The notes under the pieces are model-generated. The model was not told the origin of the DNA, searched no databases, and saw only the letters and a list, made by a program, of their open reading frames with translations. 33,206 bases of DNA from Ignavibacteriaceae bacterium. Lineage in GTDB: Bacteria > Bacteroidota > Ignavibacteria > Ignavibacteriales > Ignavibacteriaceae. Made by a program: the position numbers and the translations under genes. The DNA is taken from positions 1-33,206 of the forward strand of contig JARLHB010000033.1 in the NCBI GenBank assembly GCA_031292465.1, written 5' to 3'. Positions 8,830-16,496 of this stretch are shown one piece after another. The first letter of the stretch is position 1; each line of letters opens with the position of its first letter.

Positions 8830-9160
8830 TGCCGGGTATATGGATAAACAGGTTTTGTAAACACGGGTTCCCAATTTAATCTTGAGAATCCGAACTTTGC
8901 TTTCTTTTAATCTCCCGGACTAAGGACTGTAACTTGCCTCCAGGTTGTAAAACAAGTTTTACCAATTTCCCGCATGGGCGGTTCCGGGCCGTCTACAAAC
9001 CGGAGTTACGCAGTATGAAGGAGTGAAAACATGAAAAATGCGACCACATTACCTAATTAGTCGAATAGTTGGAATATCCTTTCCCGGGCTAAAGTTTCCC
9101 CAAACGGGTTGCAATAACTTTTCAGTAGCTATAACTTTGAGACGTTCTTAACGAACAAAC
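8830..9160 (+). promoter_or_regulatory. Candidate structured 5' leader RNA (riboswitch-like) of the RlpA-type gene
   Basis: This stretch is richer in G and C than other intergenic DNA here and contains several hairpins: GTAAAA/TTTTAC (8947-8952/8957-8962, loop CAAG), CGGTT (8979-8983) with AACCG (8998-9002), CCC (9083-9085) with GGG (9106-9108) enclosing GTTT-CCCC-AAAC (9094-9105), and GTTC/GAAC (9144-9147/9153-9156). RlpA-type and other cell-wall genes are classic targets of the c-di-AMP (ydaO) riboswitch, and a PgpH-like c-di-AMP phosphodiesterase is encoded at 25349-27559. Some segments recall the ydaO core (TCCCGGAC followed by GACTGTAACTTG at 8912-8936), but I could not align the whole conserved core, so ligand and class are open. 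Confidence 0.4.
9031..9060 (+). CDS. Possible 9-codon leader peptide
   Basis: ATG at 9031 to TAG at 9058 would encode MKNATTLPN. It is preceded by AAGGAG (9018-9023) with a 7-nt spacer, a better ribosome site than most genes in the window have. It lies inside the candidate structured leader of the RlpA-type gene. Such a short frame can arise by chance, so it is recorded only because of the ribosome site and position. Confidence 0.22.
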   Translation: MKNATTLPN

Positions 9161-9183
9161 TTAAAACTATTAGAACAGAAAGA

Positions 9184-9195
9184 GAGGTGTAGTTG
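9184..9195 (+). promoter_or_regulatory. Shine-Dalgarno that fixes the TTG start of the RlpA-type gene
   Basis: GAGGTG (9184-9189) lies just before the TTG at 9193, with 5 nt between GAGG and the start. An in-frame TAG at 9190-9192 immediately precedes the TTG, so no upstream start is possible. The resulting N-terminus is a complete signal sequence. Confidence 0.75.
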
Positions 9196-9687
9196 AGGTC
9201 ATTAATAAAGGTCCTTGTTATTTCGTTTATGATTTTACTGGTCGGTTTTACTATTGTCTCCAACGAGACAAGTGCTACGATTGAACCGGTAAGCATTGCG
9301 AAAGCAACCACCGTCAATAATGACGAAAGTGTAGTGAAAACTTCAATAGTTAACTATATAGATAAGGGGAGTATGCTTGCGTCATGGTACGGACCCCGGT
9401 TCCATGGTAAAACGACCGCGAATGGTGAAGTTTATAATCAAATGGCTTTTACTGCTGCCAGTAAAACTCTTAGGTTCGGTACTCTGCTGAAGGTAACAAA
9501 CCTAAGAAATGACAAATCCTGTATCGTAAGGGTGAACGATAGAGGACCTTATATAGGCGGCAGGCAGCTAGACTTATCCAGAGCAGCCGCTCAGTCACTT
9601 GGCGTGTACCATAAGGGAGTGGTTAAAGTGAAGGTTGAGCAGTTAAGCTTAAAAGGTGTCAACTTCCCGGTCATTAACTTGAATTAA
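9193..9687 (+). CDS. RlpA-like septal-ring/cell-wall protein with double-psi beta-barrel
   Basis: 164 residues starting at TTG (Met by initiation) with the GAGGTG ribosome site at 9184. Residues 1-23 form a signal sequence or N-terminal membrane anchor (Arg2, Lys6, then hydrophobic). After a linker, residues 61-152 are a double-psi beta-barrel of the RlpA family: ASWYGPRFHGKTTANGE (63-79), AASKTLRFGT, VNDRGPY with Asp116, and RQLDLSRAAAQSLG. RlpA proteins act in the periplasm on peptidoglycan; the Pseudomonas enzyme is a lytic transglycosylase for naked glycans, and the conserved Glu and Asp around GE(79) and DRGP(116) are present here. There is no SPOR domain, so septal targeting by denuded glycan is not indicated. 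It has a long structured leader upstream and a clean terminator downstream, so it is a single-gene unit. Confidence 0.88.
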   Translation: MRSLIKVLVISFMILLVGFTIVSNETSATIEPVSIAKATTVNNDESVVKTSIVNYIDKGSMLASWYGPRFHGKTTANGEVYNQMAFTAASKTLRFGTLLKVTNLRNDKSCIVRVNDRGPYIGGRQLDLSRAAAQSLGVYHKGVVKVKVEQLSLKGVNFPVINLN

Positions 9688-9690
9688 AAA

Positions 9691-9712
9691 ATCTAAGTTA
9701 TTTTTCTTAGAT
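9691..9712 (+). terminator. First of two tandem hairpins after the RlpA-type gene
   Basis: ATCTAAG (9691-9697) pairs with CTTAGAT (9706-9712) around an 8-nt T-rich loop, directly after the stop codon. It is weaker than the next hairpin and may act as a stability element. Confidence 0.4.
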
Positions 9713-9733
9713 ATTTAGTTCCAACATATTCCA

Positions 9734-9765
9734 GAAACCCCGCAACAGCGGGGTTTCTTATTTTA
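9734..9765 (+). terminator. Rho-independent terminator of the RlpA-type gene
   Basis: A perfect 10-bp stem, GAAACCCCGC (9734-9743) with GCGGGGTTTC (9748-9757), has a 4-nt AACA loop and is followed by TTATTTTAT. Confidence 0.88.
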
Positions 9766-9921
9766 TACCCGGTACCCTCACAAATTTTTCAATATAAATA
9801 CTTAAATTAGCTGTGAAAAAATTGGGAATTTTTCCCTGCGGGAGATTAAAAATATTAGTGATGTCTCCGGATCTTTTAAGAAAATATTTTACTTTTTAAC
9901 CCATAAATTGAAAAACTTATT

Positions 9922-10473
9922 ATGAAATTAAATCTCGGCTGCGGCAAAGATCTGAAAGAGGGATATGTTAACCTTGATATTGTTGATTATGGCGGCAATA
10001 CAATACATGATATTAACAAATTCCCGTACCCTTTTGATGATAATACCTTCGATGAGGTGTTTGCTTCCCACGTTCTGGAACATTTGGACAGCTTCCACAA
10101 GACTGTAACCGAGTTATACCGCATTATAAAACCAAACGGATTGCTTATAGTTTATGTCCCATTCTTCTTAAATACCAAGTACTTTGGCGAACCGGACCAC
10201 AAAATTCCATTCTCAATAAGATCATTTGATAACTATGAATATATCGGCAACCGGAAATTGAAGTTCTATGAAAAGTGGAAGCTTAACCACAGGACAAATT
10301 ACGAGGGCAAAGCGCAGTTTGAGGTTATAGAGAAAAAGTTTATTACTTCCCATTTTGTCCCGCTTAAATGGATGGATCCGATTCTTAATTTAGAGCCCGT
10401 AATTTATGAAAGATTCTTTGCGGGAATTTTTTCTCCTGAAGAAGTTTATTTTAAATTAAGAGTTATTAAGTAG
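9922..10473 (+). CDS. SAM-dependent class I methyltransferase
   Basis: 183 residues, a compact Rossmann-type methyltransferase. Motif I is LNLGCGKD (3-10) right at the N-terminus, followed by a strand ending in NLDIVD (acidic residue for the SAM ribose), the DNTFDEVFASHVLEHL segment (motif IV region, methyltransferase-11 type) and ELYRIIKPNGLLIVYVPFF (the LKPGG-like post-motif). The C-terminal part has no family-specific signature, so the substrate cannot be named; relatives with this short form are often near surface-sugar genes. It stands alone between the RlpA terminator and a palindrome that contains its stop codon. ATG start at 9922 with no evident ribosome site. Confidence 0.85.
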   Translation: MKLNLGCGKDLKEGYVNLDIVDYGGNTIHDINKFPYPFDDNTFDEVFASHVLEHLDSFHKTVTELYRIIKPNGLLIVYVPFFLNTKYFGEPDHKIPFSIRSFDNYEYIGNRKLKFYEKWKLNHRTNYEGKAQFEVIEKKFITSHFVPLKWMDPILNLEPVIYERFFAGIFSPEEVYFKLRVIK

Positions 10474-10497
10474 GAACTTGATTAATCAAGTTCCTAC
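10470..10497. terminator. 28-bp perfect palindrome shared by two convergent genes
   Basis: GTAGGAACTTGATT (10470-10483) is the exact inverse of 10484-10497. The plus-strand methyltransferase stop TAG (10471-10473) and the minus-strand DUF423 stop TAG (10496-10494) lie in mirror positions in the two arms. Neither side has a long U tract, but the position implies a bidirectional terminator or 3'-end stabilising hairpin. Confidence 0.7.
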
Positions 10498-10874
10498 GCC
10501 AAATTATTGCCTTTGGATTTTACCGTCTGTATTACTATTAACAACCAGCCAATCAAAAGGCTTACTCCGCCAAACGGAGTTATAATAGCCAATGCTGTAA
10601 TCCCTGTTAATGCATAGAGATAGAGTGAAAAAGAAAAAAGGACTATGCCTGCCAGAAAGAAAACAGCAGATGGATAAAACCGTTTAATATTGTTTAGCGA
10701 AATTGCTAATAAAACAGCAGAATGAATTAAATGATATAAAACTCCTGTTTTATATACGTCCATCATTTCCGGCAAGAGTGATGATCTAAGGCCGTGGGCG
10801 CCGAAAGCGCCTATGGCAACTGCCAGAAAGCCGGAGATTCCACTAATGATTAACCAAATTTTATTATCTTTCAT
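10494..10874 (-). CDS. DUF423 family small membrane protein
   Basis: 126 residues from the ATG at 10874, with four hydrophobic membrane helices. The family hallmark is at the N-terminus, where the first helix runs into AIGAFGAHGLRS, followed by a TGVLYHLIHSAVLL segment and a glycine-rich last helix (ITPFGGVSLLIGWLL). DUF423 proteins (YgdD in E. coli) sit in the inner membrane and have no agreed function. The frame extends upstream to a TTG at 10916, but those 14 extra residues are polar and unlike the family, so ATG 10874 is preferred. It converges with the methyltransferase and diverges from uvrB. Confidence 0.85.
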   Translation of the reverse strand: MKDNKIWLIISGISGFLAVAIGAFGAHGLRSSLLPEMMDVYKTGVLYHLIHSAVLLAISLNNIKRFYPSAVFFLAGIVLFSFSLYLYALTGITALAIITPFGGVSLLIGWLLIVIQTVKSKGNNLA

Positions 10875-11035
10875 GCTTGCTAAATCCGCTTTTTGATAAA
10901 ATGTAATCTGCGCCAATCCTTATAAAATATATTGAATGGTTAAGATAAAAATTACTAAATTAATAGTTTAAAAATCTGCGAAGATATTGATGTACGGCAA
11001 TAGCGGAGACATATATAATATAGATAGAAAGTCAT

Positions 11036-13048
11036 ATGGAAAAATTCGAGCTTCATTCTAATTACGAACCTTCGGGCGATCAACCTAAAGCTATAAAAGA
11101 GTTAACCGAGGGGCTTCAGCGCGGCGATAAATTTCAAACTCTGCTGGGAGTAACCGGTAGCGGAAAAACTTTTACTATTTCAAATGTTATCCGTGAAGTT
11201 AACAAGCCGACTCTTATAATATCACATAATAAAACTTTGGCAGCCCAGCTTTACTCAGAGTTCAAGTCTTTCTTCCCGGATAATGCTGTTGAGTTTTTTA
11301 TCAGCTATTACGACTATTATCAGCCGGAAGCCTATGTGGTTTCAAGAGACGTTTATATAGAAAAAGACTTTGCAATTAACGAAGAGATTGACAGGCTCAG
11401 GCTAAAGACAACCACCTCATTGATAGAGGGAAGAAGGGATGTTATAGTAATTGCAAGTGTTAGTTGTATATACGGAATCGGAGCGCCGCAGGAGTATGCT
11501 AACCAAATAATATTTTTGAAAAAAGGAATGACAATCTCCCGTAAAAAACTTCTCCGGGATTTAATAGATATTCACTTTGTAAGGAATGATATAGATTTTA
11601 CCAGAGGAACCTTCAGGGCAAGGGGAGATGTCGTGGAAATTATTCCCGCTTATCAGTACGAAGAAGCTGTCAGGATTGAATTCTGGGATGATGATATAGA
11701 AAAGCTTTCCGTTATTGACTCAATAACAGGTGATGTAATCCGGGAGGTTGAGTCTGTTCCGATTTATCCGGCAAAATATTTTGTTTCCAACCGGGACCAG
11801 TTGCAAAAAGCAATTTACGGGATTGAGCAGGATCTTGAAGAACGCCTGAATTATTTCAGGAAAGATGAGAAATACCTTGAAGCGCAAAGGCTTGAGCAGC
11901 GGGCTAAGTTTGATATTGAAATGATGAAAGAAATAGGTTATTGCTCCGGAATTGAAAACTATTCCCGGTATATGGATGGGCGCCCGGCGGGTTCAAGGCC
12001 GTATAATTTGTTCGATTATTTCCCTAAAGATTTTCTCCTGGTTATTGATGAGTCCCATGTTACTATTCCGCAGCTTAGGGCAATGTATAACGGCGATAAA
12101 AAGAGGAAAGAAACTTTAGTTGAATATGGATTCAGGCTTCCTTCAGCAATGGATAACCGTCCTATGAAATATGAAGAATTTGAAAAAATGCTTAACCAGG
12201 TAATATTTGTAAGCGCTACTCCATCAGACTATGAACTTGAAAAAAGCGAGGGAGTAATAGTTGAGCAGATTATCCGTCCTACAGGGTTGCTTGATCCGGA
12301 AATTGAAGTAAGGCCGATTAAAGGACAAATAGATGATCTGATCGGCGAGATTAGAATAAGGGTTGAGAAAAAAGAACGGGTACTTGTAACCACTTTAACC
12401 AAAAAGATGGCTGAAGATTTAGCCGACTACTTTGACAGGATCGGTATTAAAGTCCGTTATATTCATAGTGAAGTTGATGCCCTGGAAAGAGTTGAGATAT
12501 TACGCGACCTTAGAATAGGCGGCTTTGATGTGCTTGTCGGAGTAAACTTATTAAGGGAGGGGCTTGATTTGCCGGAGGTTTCGCTTGTTGCAATAATTGA
12601 CGCTGATAAGGAAGGTTTTCTTAGAAGCGAAAGATCGCTTATGCAGACTGCAGGAAGAACCGCACGTAATGTAAACGGCAGGGTTATTATGTATGCCAAT
12701 ATTATTACCGATTCCATGAGGAAAACCATTGATGAAACCAACCGCCGCAGAGCCATACAGACTGAATATAATAAAGAACATAATATAGAACCCCAAACAA
12801 TATATAAAAGCATGGAAGAAATCCTTTCCTCCACATCAATTGCAGATATGCGGAAGAAAGATGATAAGGAAGATTATTCATTTACCAAAGTTGCAGAACC
12901 GGTTCTTAAATATATGAATGCAGAACAAAAGCAGGATTTGGTAGAACAGCTTACTGACCAGATGCACCAGGCCGCAAAAGATTTGGAATTTGAAAAGGCT
13001 GCTTCGCTTAGAGATGAGATTAATAAATTAAAGAAGATGATAAAATAA
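11036..13048 (+). CDS. uvrB: Excinuclease ABC subunit B (UvrB)
   Basis: 670 residues, full length for UvrB, the damage-verifying helicase of nucleotide excision repair that takes over DNA from UvrA and recruits UvrC. Visible in order: Walker A GVTGSGKT (38-45), the beta-hairpin [11 protein letters not shown] (91-101) that inserts between DNA strands, the UvrB-specific domain, the motif II region [18 protein letters not shown], the C-terminal helicase motifs with [14 protein letters not shown] and [12 protein letters not shown], and the C-terminal UVR motif (about 635-668, [16 protein letters not shown]) that contacts UvrC. All key residues seem intact. It is a single-gene unit with its own bidirectional terminator. 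Leading bases AGAAAG give only a weak ribosome site. I did not find a recognisable SOS box upstream. Confidence 0.98.
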   Translation: MEKFELHSNYEPSGDQPKAIKELTEGLQRGDKFQTLLGVTGSGKTFTISNVIREVNKPTLIISHNKTLAAQLYSEFKSFFPDNAVEFFISYYDYYQPEAYVVSRDVYIEKDFAINEEIDRLRLKTTTSLIEGRRDVIVIASVSCIYGIGAPQEYANQIIFLKKGMTISRKKLLRDLIDIHFVRNDIDFTRGTFRARGDVVEIIPAYQYEEAVRIEFWDDDIEKLSVIDSITGDVIREVESVPIYPAKYFVSNRDQLQKAIYGIEQDLEERLNYFRKDEKYLEAQRLEQRAKFDIEMMKEIGYCSGIENYSRYMDGRPAGSRPYNLFDYFPKDFLLVIDESHVTIPQLRAMYNGDKKRKETLVEYGFRLPSAMDNRPMKYEEFEKMLNQVIFVSATPSDYELEKSEGVIVEQIIRPTGLLDPEIEVRPIKGQIDDLIGEIRIRVEKKERVLVTTLTKKMAEDLADYFDRIGIKVRYIHSEVDALERVEILRDLRIGGFDVLVGVNLLREGLDLPEVSLVAIIDADKEGFLRSERSLMQTAGRTARNVNGRVIMYANIITDSMRKTIDETNRRRAIQTEYNKEHNIEPQTIYKSMEEILSSTSIADMRKKDDKEDYSFTKVAEPVLKYMNAEQKQDLVEQLTDQMHQAAKDLEFEKAASLRDEINKLKKMIK

Positions 13049-13081
13049 AAGGGCTATTCCGTAAAACGATAATAGCCCTTT
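13048..13081. terminator. Bidirectional terminator between uvrB and the TPR gene
   Basis: AAAGGGCTATT (13048-13058) pairs with AATAGCCCTTT (13071-13081), with a small inner CGT/ACG pairing in the loop. A and T runs on the two sides let it work for both convergent genes. Confidence 0.8.
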
Positions 13082-13110
13082 AAAGATCAGTGTGGATTTT
13101 TAGGAAATAT

Positions 13111-13881
13111 TTACTTCTTAGCAGTGTCCATTGCTTTTAATACCGTATCGGCAGCTTTCCCATATACAGCATCTGTTTTAGCTTTTTCAAGATATTCTTT
13201 TGCTTTCTTTGCATCATTCTTTTTCTGATAAGCAACGCCCATATAATAGTTAGGGCCGCCCTCGCTAATAGTCTTTTTATATTTCAAAGCATTCTGGGCT
13301 GCATCAATTGTTTTATCATACTGATTCAGCAGGAAATAATTTTTAGCTAAATTCAGATAAGCAAAATCATAATTAGTATGACTGACAGCTTTCTTTAAGT
13401 ATTCAATTGCTTTCTTGCTGTTTTTACCGGCAGCATTAGCCAGGTTAAAGTATGCAAGCGTTGTATTGTACTCAACATTAGCCTTTAGCACGGTATCTTT
13501 CGTGGTTTTTGAAACCTGCTGAAAATTATCCGCCGCATCCTGGTATTTAGCCTGTGCAAAATATACGCTGCCTAAATCGTTATATACTGCCTCAAAATCA
13601 GGTTTAGCTTTAATTGTATTTTTAAAATCGTTAACCGCTTCATCAAGATTGTTCAATTTTTCATGAGCTACGCCCAGCTGGTAATAAATTCTATAGTCTT
13701 TACTGGCAGCCAAAGCTTTTTGGAAATTAGTAACAGCGCCTGCGTAATCGCTTTTTTGCATTTTATCCAGGCCGTCATTAAATGGTTGAACTGCCGCTGA
13801 ATCCATAGTTTGTGCATAAGAGGCGAACGTAATAAAGAATATACCAATGAGGCAATAAAATAAGCGGGTCAATTTTTTCAT
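13111..13881 (-). CDS. Exported tetratricopeptide-repeat protein
   Basis: 256 residues with a signal peptide (two lysines, hydrophobic core, cleavage about SYA|Q at residue 23). The mature part is a run of about six TPR units, for example YRIYYQLGVAHEKLNNLDEA, FEAVYNDLGSVYFAQAKYQD, FAYLNLAKNYFLLNQYDKT and NYYMGVAYQKKNDAKKA. It has no catalytic domain, so it probably works as a protein-binding scaffold in the periplasm or at the outer membrane. Partners cannot be named from the sequence. It is a single gene ending at the shared terminator at 13048-13081; the 197-bp gap to truA holds its promoter but nothing else recognisable. Confidence 0.85.
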   Translation of the reverse strand: MKKLTRLFYCLIGIFFITFASYAQTMDSAAVQPFNDGLDKMQKSDYAGAVTNFQKALAASKDYRIYYQLGVAHEKLNNLDEAVNDFKNTIKAKPDFEAVYNDLGSVYFAQAKYQDAADNFQQVSKTTKDTVLKANVEYNTTLAYFNLANAAGKNSKKAIEYLKKAVSHTNYDFAYLNLAKNYFLLNQYDKTIDAAQNALKYKKTISEGGPNYYMGVAYQKKNDAKKAKEYLEKAKTDAVYGKAADTVLKAMDTAKK

Positions 13882-14078
13882 AAATATTTCCTTTTATTAT
13901 GATATAAAAACACAGAAGAGCGCGATTAATTTTATACCTTTAACAGGTACTGCACTCTCTATGAATTGTGGTTGACAAAAATACATTTTTACTAAAGGCC
14001 AGTGTAAGATAAATTTGTTATTAAAAAAAATCAATGTTTTAATTCATCAATTATGTGTTACTGGTTATAATTGTTCCA

Positions 14079-14885
14079 TTATTTGTGTCCCGAACGGCCG
14101 ATAAAGCTGGAAACCGGAAGTACAGGGGTTAATTCCTTTTTAGGGCTGTCCCCCTTGTAAAGCACCCGTTCAAGAAATAAACCCGATGGCGGGGCTGTAT
14201 ATTTGGCGGCTGAATTTGTTTTCCGGCTAAGCATTAATTTCAAATCATTGTCAGACATTTTACCACGCCCTATTTCCGCCAATATCCCTGTCATTCTCCT
14301 TACCATTTTCCAAAGAAAGTGGGAACCGGTAATGCGGATTAATATTAACTCGCCGTCTTCCTTCAGCGTTATATCTTCAATCAGCACTTTGGTCGATTTT
14401 TCTTCCTTATCTTCTTCAGCAAAGGAGGAAAAATCGTGCATGCCGAGAAATTCTTTAGCAGCGTCCTGCATTTTATTAAAATTAAGCTTGTCTTTAATCC
14501 ACCAGACATAATTTTTGCCAAAGGCAGTACGCCGGCGTGAAATCTGGTAGACATAACACCGGGATACAGCATCATGTCGCGCATGAAAATTTGGTGCAGT
14601 TTTTTCAATCTCTAAAATATTAATATCATGCGGCAGCTTATCATTAAATTTTAATCTCATTATTTCAGGGGCAAGCATTGTTTTAACTTCAAGATGGGCA
14701 ACCTGGCAAAGAGCGTGTACGCCGCTGTCTGTCCTGCCCGAACCCTGTATGTCTGCTTTGCCGCTTCCGAAAATTTCATCTGCCGCTTTAAGCAATGTTC
14801 CCTGGACTGTCCTTGAGTTCTGCTGTTTCTGCCAGCCGCTGTAGCGTGTTCCTTCGTATTCTATATAAAGTTTAAATCTCGGCAC
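14079..14885 (-). CDS. truA: tRNA pseudouridine(38-40) synthase TruA
   Basis: 268 residues. TruA converts uridines 38, 39 and 40 of the tRNA anticodon arm to pseudouridine. The N-terminal signature YEGTRYSGWQKQ (10-21) and the catalytic loop GSGRTDSGVHAL, with catalytic Asp53, are intact; the second half has the FHARHDAVSRCYVYQI and SHFLWKMVRRMTG motifs typical of the family. The last about 25 residues are an extra basic/proline tail after the usual end. The start is GTG at 14885, 3 nt after the queD stop, so it is the last gene of a queE-queD-truA unit. Confidence 0.95.
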   Translation of the reverse strand: MPRFKLYIEYEGTRYSGWQKQQNSRTVQGTLLKAADEIFGSGKADIQGSGRTDSGVHALCQVAHLEVKTMLAPEIMRLKFNDKLPHDINILEIEKTAPNFHARHDAVSRCYVYQISRRRTAFGKNYVWWIKDKLNFNKMQDAAKEFLGMHDFSSFAEEDKEEKSTKVLIEDITLKEDGELILIRITGSHFLWKMVRRMTGILAEIGRGKMSDNDLKLMLSRKTNSAAKYTAPPSGLFLERVLYKGDSPKKELTPVLPVSSFIGRSGHK

Positions 14886-14888
14886 CTA

Positions 14889-15311
14889 TTAAATCCTATT
14901 TATTTCTATTTCTTCTTCAGCGTAATCATCAGGAGTTTCACAAACACGGACTTTTACTTTACGAATATTGGAGGGAAGCTTTGTCTTTTTTATTTCATCC
15001 AAAAAATAACGCGTTATGTTTTCAACTGTCGATTGAAAATCAACAACAACTCTTTTTGAATTCATCCTTTCGAGGAATTCTATAACACTTGTATCTTCTT
15101 TATATACAAGGAATGCATGGTCCATTCTTTCTATAATAGGATCAATAACATCGCGCAGGTGGTAGTAGTCCATTACCATCCCGTTTTCCAACACGTCGCC
15201 TTCAATTTCAACTAACATTTTGTATGAATGGCCGTGAATATTTTTGCACTTCCCAAAATGTTCCGGAAGCCTGTGCCCCATTTCCCAATTAAATTCTTTT
15301 GCAATTCTCAT
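14889..15311 (-). CDS. queD: 6-carboxytetrahydropterin synthase QueD
   Basis: 140 residues of the 6-pyruvoyl-tetrahydropterin synthase family. In queuosine synthesis it converts 7,8-dihydroneopterin triphosphate to 6-carboxy-tetrahydropterin, the substrate of QueE, encoded directly upstream. Zinc ligands His13, His26 and His28 are visible (the latter two in IHGHSY), as are catalytic Cys22 and the downstream RMDHAFL and VRVCETPDDYAEEEIE segments that hold the catalytic His and pterin-binding Glu. It starts on a TAATG overlap with queE (shared base 15311). Length is close to the bacterial QueD norm. Confidence 0.93.
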   Translation of the reverse strand: MRIAKEFNWEMGHRLPEHFGKCKNIHGHSYKMLVEIEGDVLENGMVMDYYHLRDVIDPIIERMDHAFLVYKEDTSVIEFLERMNSKRVVVDFQSTVENITRYFLDEIKKTKLPSNIRKVKVRVCETPDDYAEEEIEINRI

Positions 15312-15949
15312 TATACACCTTTAGCTGTCGGTTCCCAAATATATTTATGCATTTGAAGCTGAAATCTTACATCAAGTTTATCTTCCAGTATCCAATTCAC
15401 CAGAGTAACCGGTTCAAGGCTGCTGAAAACAACAGAAAACAATATATGGCATATTTTGGTAAGCCCGTATTGCAGGAGTATGGCCTTCGTCCATTCATAA
15501 TCTTCCCGCGTACCCATAACAAATTTCACTTCATCTGTGGGTTTAAGGTACTTAATATTGTCATAAAAATTCTTTTTCTGCATTCCGCTGGAAGGGCACT
15601 TTAAATCCATAATAATCTTTACACGTTTATCTACTTCCTGTATAGGCAGGCTGCCCCCGGTTTCAAGTAAAACCTCATAGCCGCTATTGCTTAAAAGCCT
15701 CATAAGCTCAAGGCTCTCTTTCTGGAATAACGGTTCCCCGCCGGTTATTTCCACAAGCTGACAGTTGAATTTTTTAACTTCGGAAATTATTTCTTCAAAA
15801 CTCATGTCTTTCCCTTCATGAAAGGCATAAGCTGTATCACAATATGAGCAGCGCAGGTTGCAGTATGTTAGCCTTACAAATGTACACGGCAGGCCTGCTT
15901 TGGTGCTTTCTCCTTGTATAGAATGATAGATTTCGTTAATTTTTAGCAT
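15311..15949 (-). CDS. queE: 7-carboxy-7-deazaguanine synthase QueE (radical SAM)
   Basis: 212 residues. QueE rearranges 6-carboxy-tetrahydropterin to 7-carboxy-7-deazaguanine, the step after QueD on the way to preQ0 and queuosine. The N-terminal INEIYHSIQGES substrate loop (usually QGEG) leads into the radical SAM cluster motif CNLRCSYC (Cys30, Cys34, Cys37), a CxxxCxxC arrangement; the GGEPLFQ motif follows near residue 71. It heads a three-gene unit with queD and truA. QueC and QueF, needed to complete preQ1, are not in the window. Confidence 0.93.
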   Translation of the reverse strand: MLKINEIYHSIQGESTKAGLPCTFVRLTYCNLRCSYCDTAYAFHEGKDMSFEEIISEVKKFNCQLVEITGGEPLFQKESLELMRLLSNSGYEVLLETGGSLPIQEVDKRVKIIMDLKCPSSGMQKKNFYDNIKYLKPTDEVKFVMGTREDYEWTKAILLQYGLTKICHILFSVVFSSLEPVTLVNWILEDKLDVRFQLQMHKYIWEPTAKGV

Positions 15950-16009
15950 AAATTCTTATAAAATAGAGTGTTTTGACACTAATTAGATTATAAATTTACA
16001 AAAGTTAAA

Positions 16010-16041
16010 TTTGACATCAAACAGATGTTTCCATATATTTG
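16010..16041 (+). promoter_or_regulatory. Promoter of rpsT
   Basis: TTGACA (16011-16016), a 17-nt spacer and TATATT (16034-16039) form a near-perfect sigma-70 promoter. The same bases also read TTTG (16010-16013), 20 nt, TATATTTG (16034-16041), which matches the Bacteroidota consensus TAnnTTTG. The leader to the ATG at 16078 would be about 30 nt. Confidence 0.7.
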
Positions 16042-16077
16042 GGTTTAAATTTTTATAATCTATTAAGGTTTTTAGGT

Positions 16078-16344
16078 ATGGCAAGTCATAAATCGGCAAA
16101 GAAAAGAATTCGTACAAGCGCCAGGAAACGGATGGTTAATAAAATAGCCGGGTCTAAGATTAAAACCGTTGTAAAAAAAGCTCTTTCAACATCAGAAAAA
16201 GAAGAAGCAGAGAAATTATATAAAGAAGCAGTAGCTATTTTAGACAGAAGTACTACAAAAGGAAAGATTCATTTGAACACTGCTTCCAGAAAAAAAGCGG
16301 CATTGACGAAACACTTAAATAGCCTTACTACAACGGCTAAATAG
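16078..16344 (+). CDS. rpsT: 30S ribosomal protein S20
   Basis: 88 residues, very basic, all alpha-helical, with the classic S20 N-terminus MASHKSAKKRIRTSARKR and the C-terminal KGKIHLNTASRKKAAL segment. S20 binds 16S rRNA early in small-subunit assembly. The frame is open from 16039, but the family N-terminus and the predicted promoter at 16010-16041 place the start at the ATG 16078. It is a single gene, divergent from queE, with its own terminator. Confidence 0.97.
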   Translation: MASHKSAKKRIRTSARKRMVNKIAGSKIKTVVKKALSTSEKEEAEKLYKEAVAILDRSTTKGKIHLNTASRKKAALTKHLNSLTTTAK

Positions 16345-16374
16345 TTTTTTGTACTAACTTACCTTGTGTCACTC

Positions 16375-16410
16375 AAGGCTCTTCAATTTTTGAAGAGCCT
16401 TTTTGTTTTA
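16375..16410 (+). terminator. Rho-independent terminator of rpsT
   Basis: AAGGCTCTTCAA (16375-16386) pairs perfectly with TTGAAGAGCCTT (16390-16401) around a 3-nt loop and is followed by TTTGTTTTA. Confidence 0.9.
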
Positions 16411-16461
16411 AATAGTAGCCCATCTTACTACAGAGCAAAGTACTAAGCGTTTGTCCAATTC

Positions 16462-16489
16462 AAAAAAAAGCGATTCGGTGAATCGCTTT
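16462..16489 (-). terminator. Terminator of the eight-gene envelope operon
   Basis: AAAGCGATT (16467-16475) pairs with AATCGCTTT (16481-16489), loop CGGTG; on the minus strand the stem is followed by a U run (16466-16462). It lies 8 nt after the stop codon at 16497. Confidence 0.87.
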
Positions 16490-16496
16490 GCAACTA

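Larger units (their letters stand above)
8515..9192. other. 678-bp gap: promoter zone and long structured leader of the RlpA-type gene
   Basis: Positions 8515-8770 are AT-rich and hold the upstream region of the minus-strand lipoprotein gene; a possible promoter for the plus-strand leader is TTACAA (8727-8732), 16 nt, TATATA (8749-8754). From about 8830 the sequence becomes GC-richer and dense in small complementary segments, described as a separate leader entry. No gene longer than a few codons is convincing; one 9-codon frame with a good ribosome site lies at 9031-9060. Confidence 0.5.

Noticed and set aside
8912-8936. Firm call of a ydaO/c-di-AMP riboswitch
   Set aside because: Only short segments resemble the core; the GGGGACCCA/GGGGTGAATC-type and CAGCTAAC motifs are not all present in order, so only a structured-leader candidate is reported.
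8960-9010. Possible tRNA in the GC-rich leader (GGTTCCGG resembles a T-arm)
   Set aside because: No acceptor stem, anticodon arm or CCA-compatible end can be built around it.
12463-12834. 123-codon minus-strand open frame inside uvrB
   Set aside because: Antisense to highly conserved helicase motifs, with composition typical of a shadow frame.
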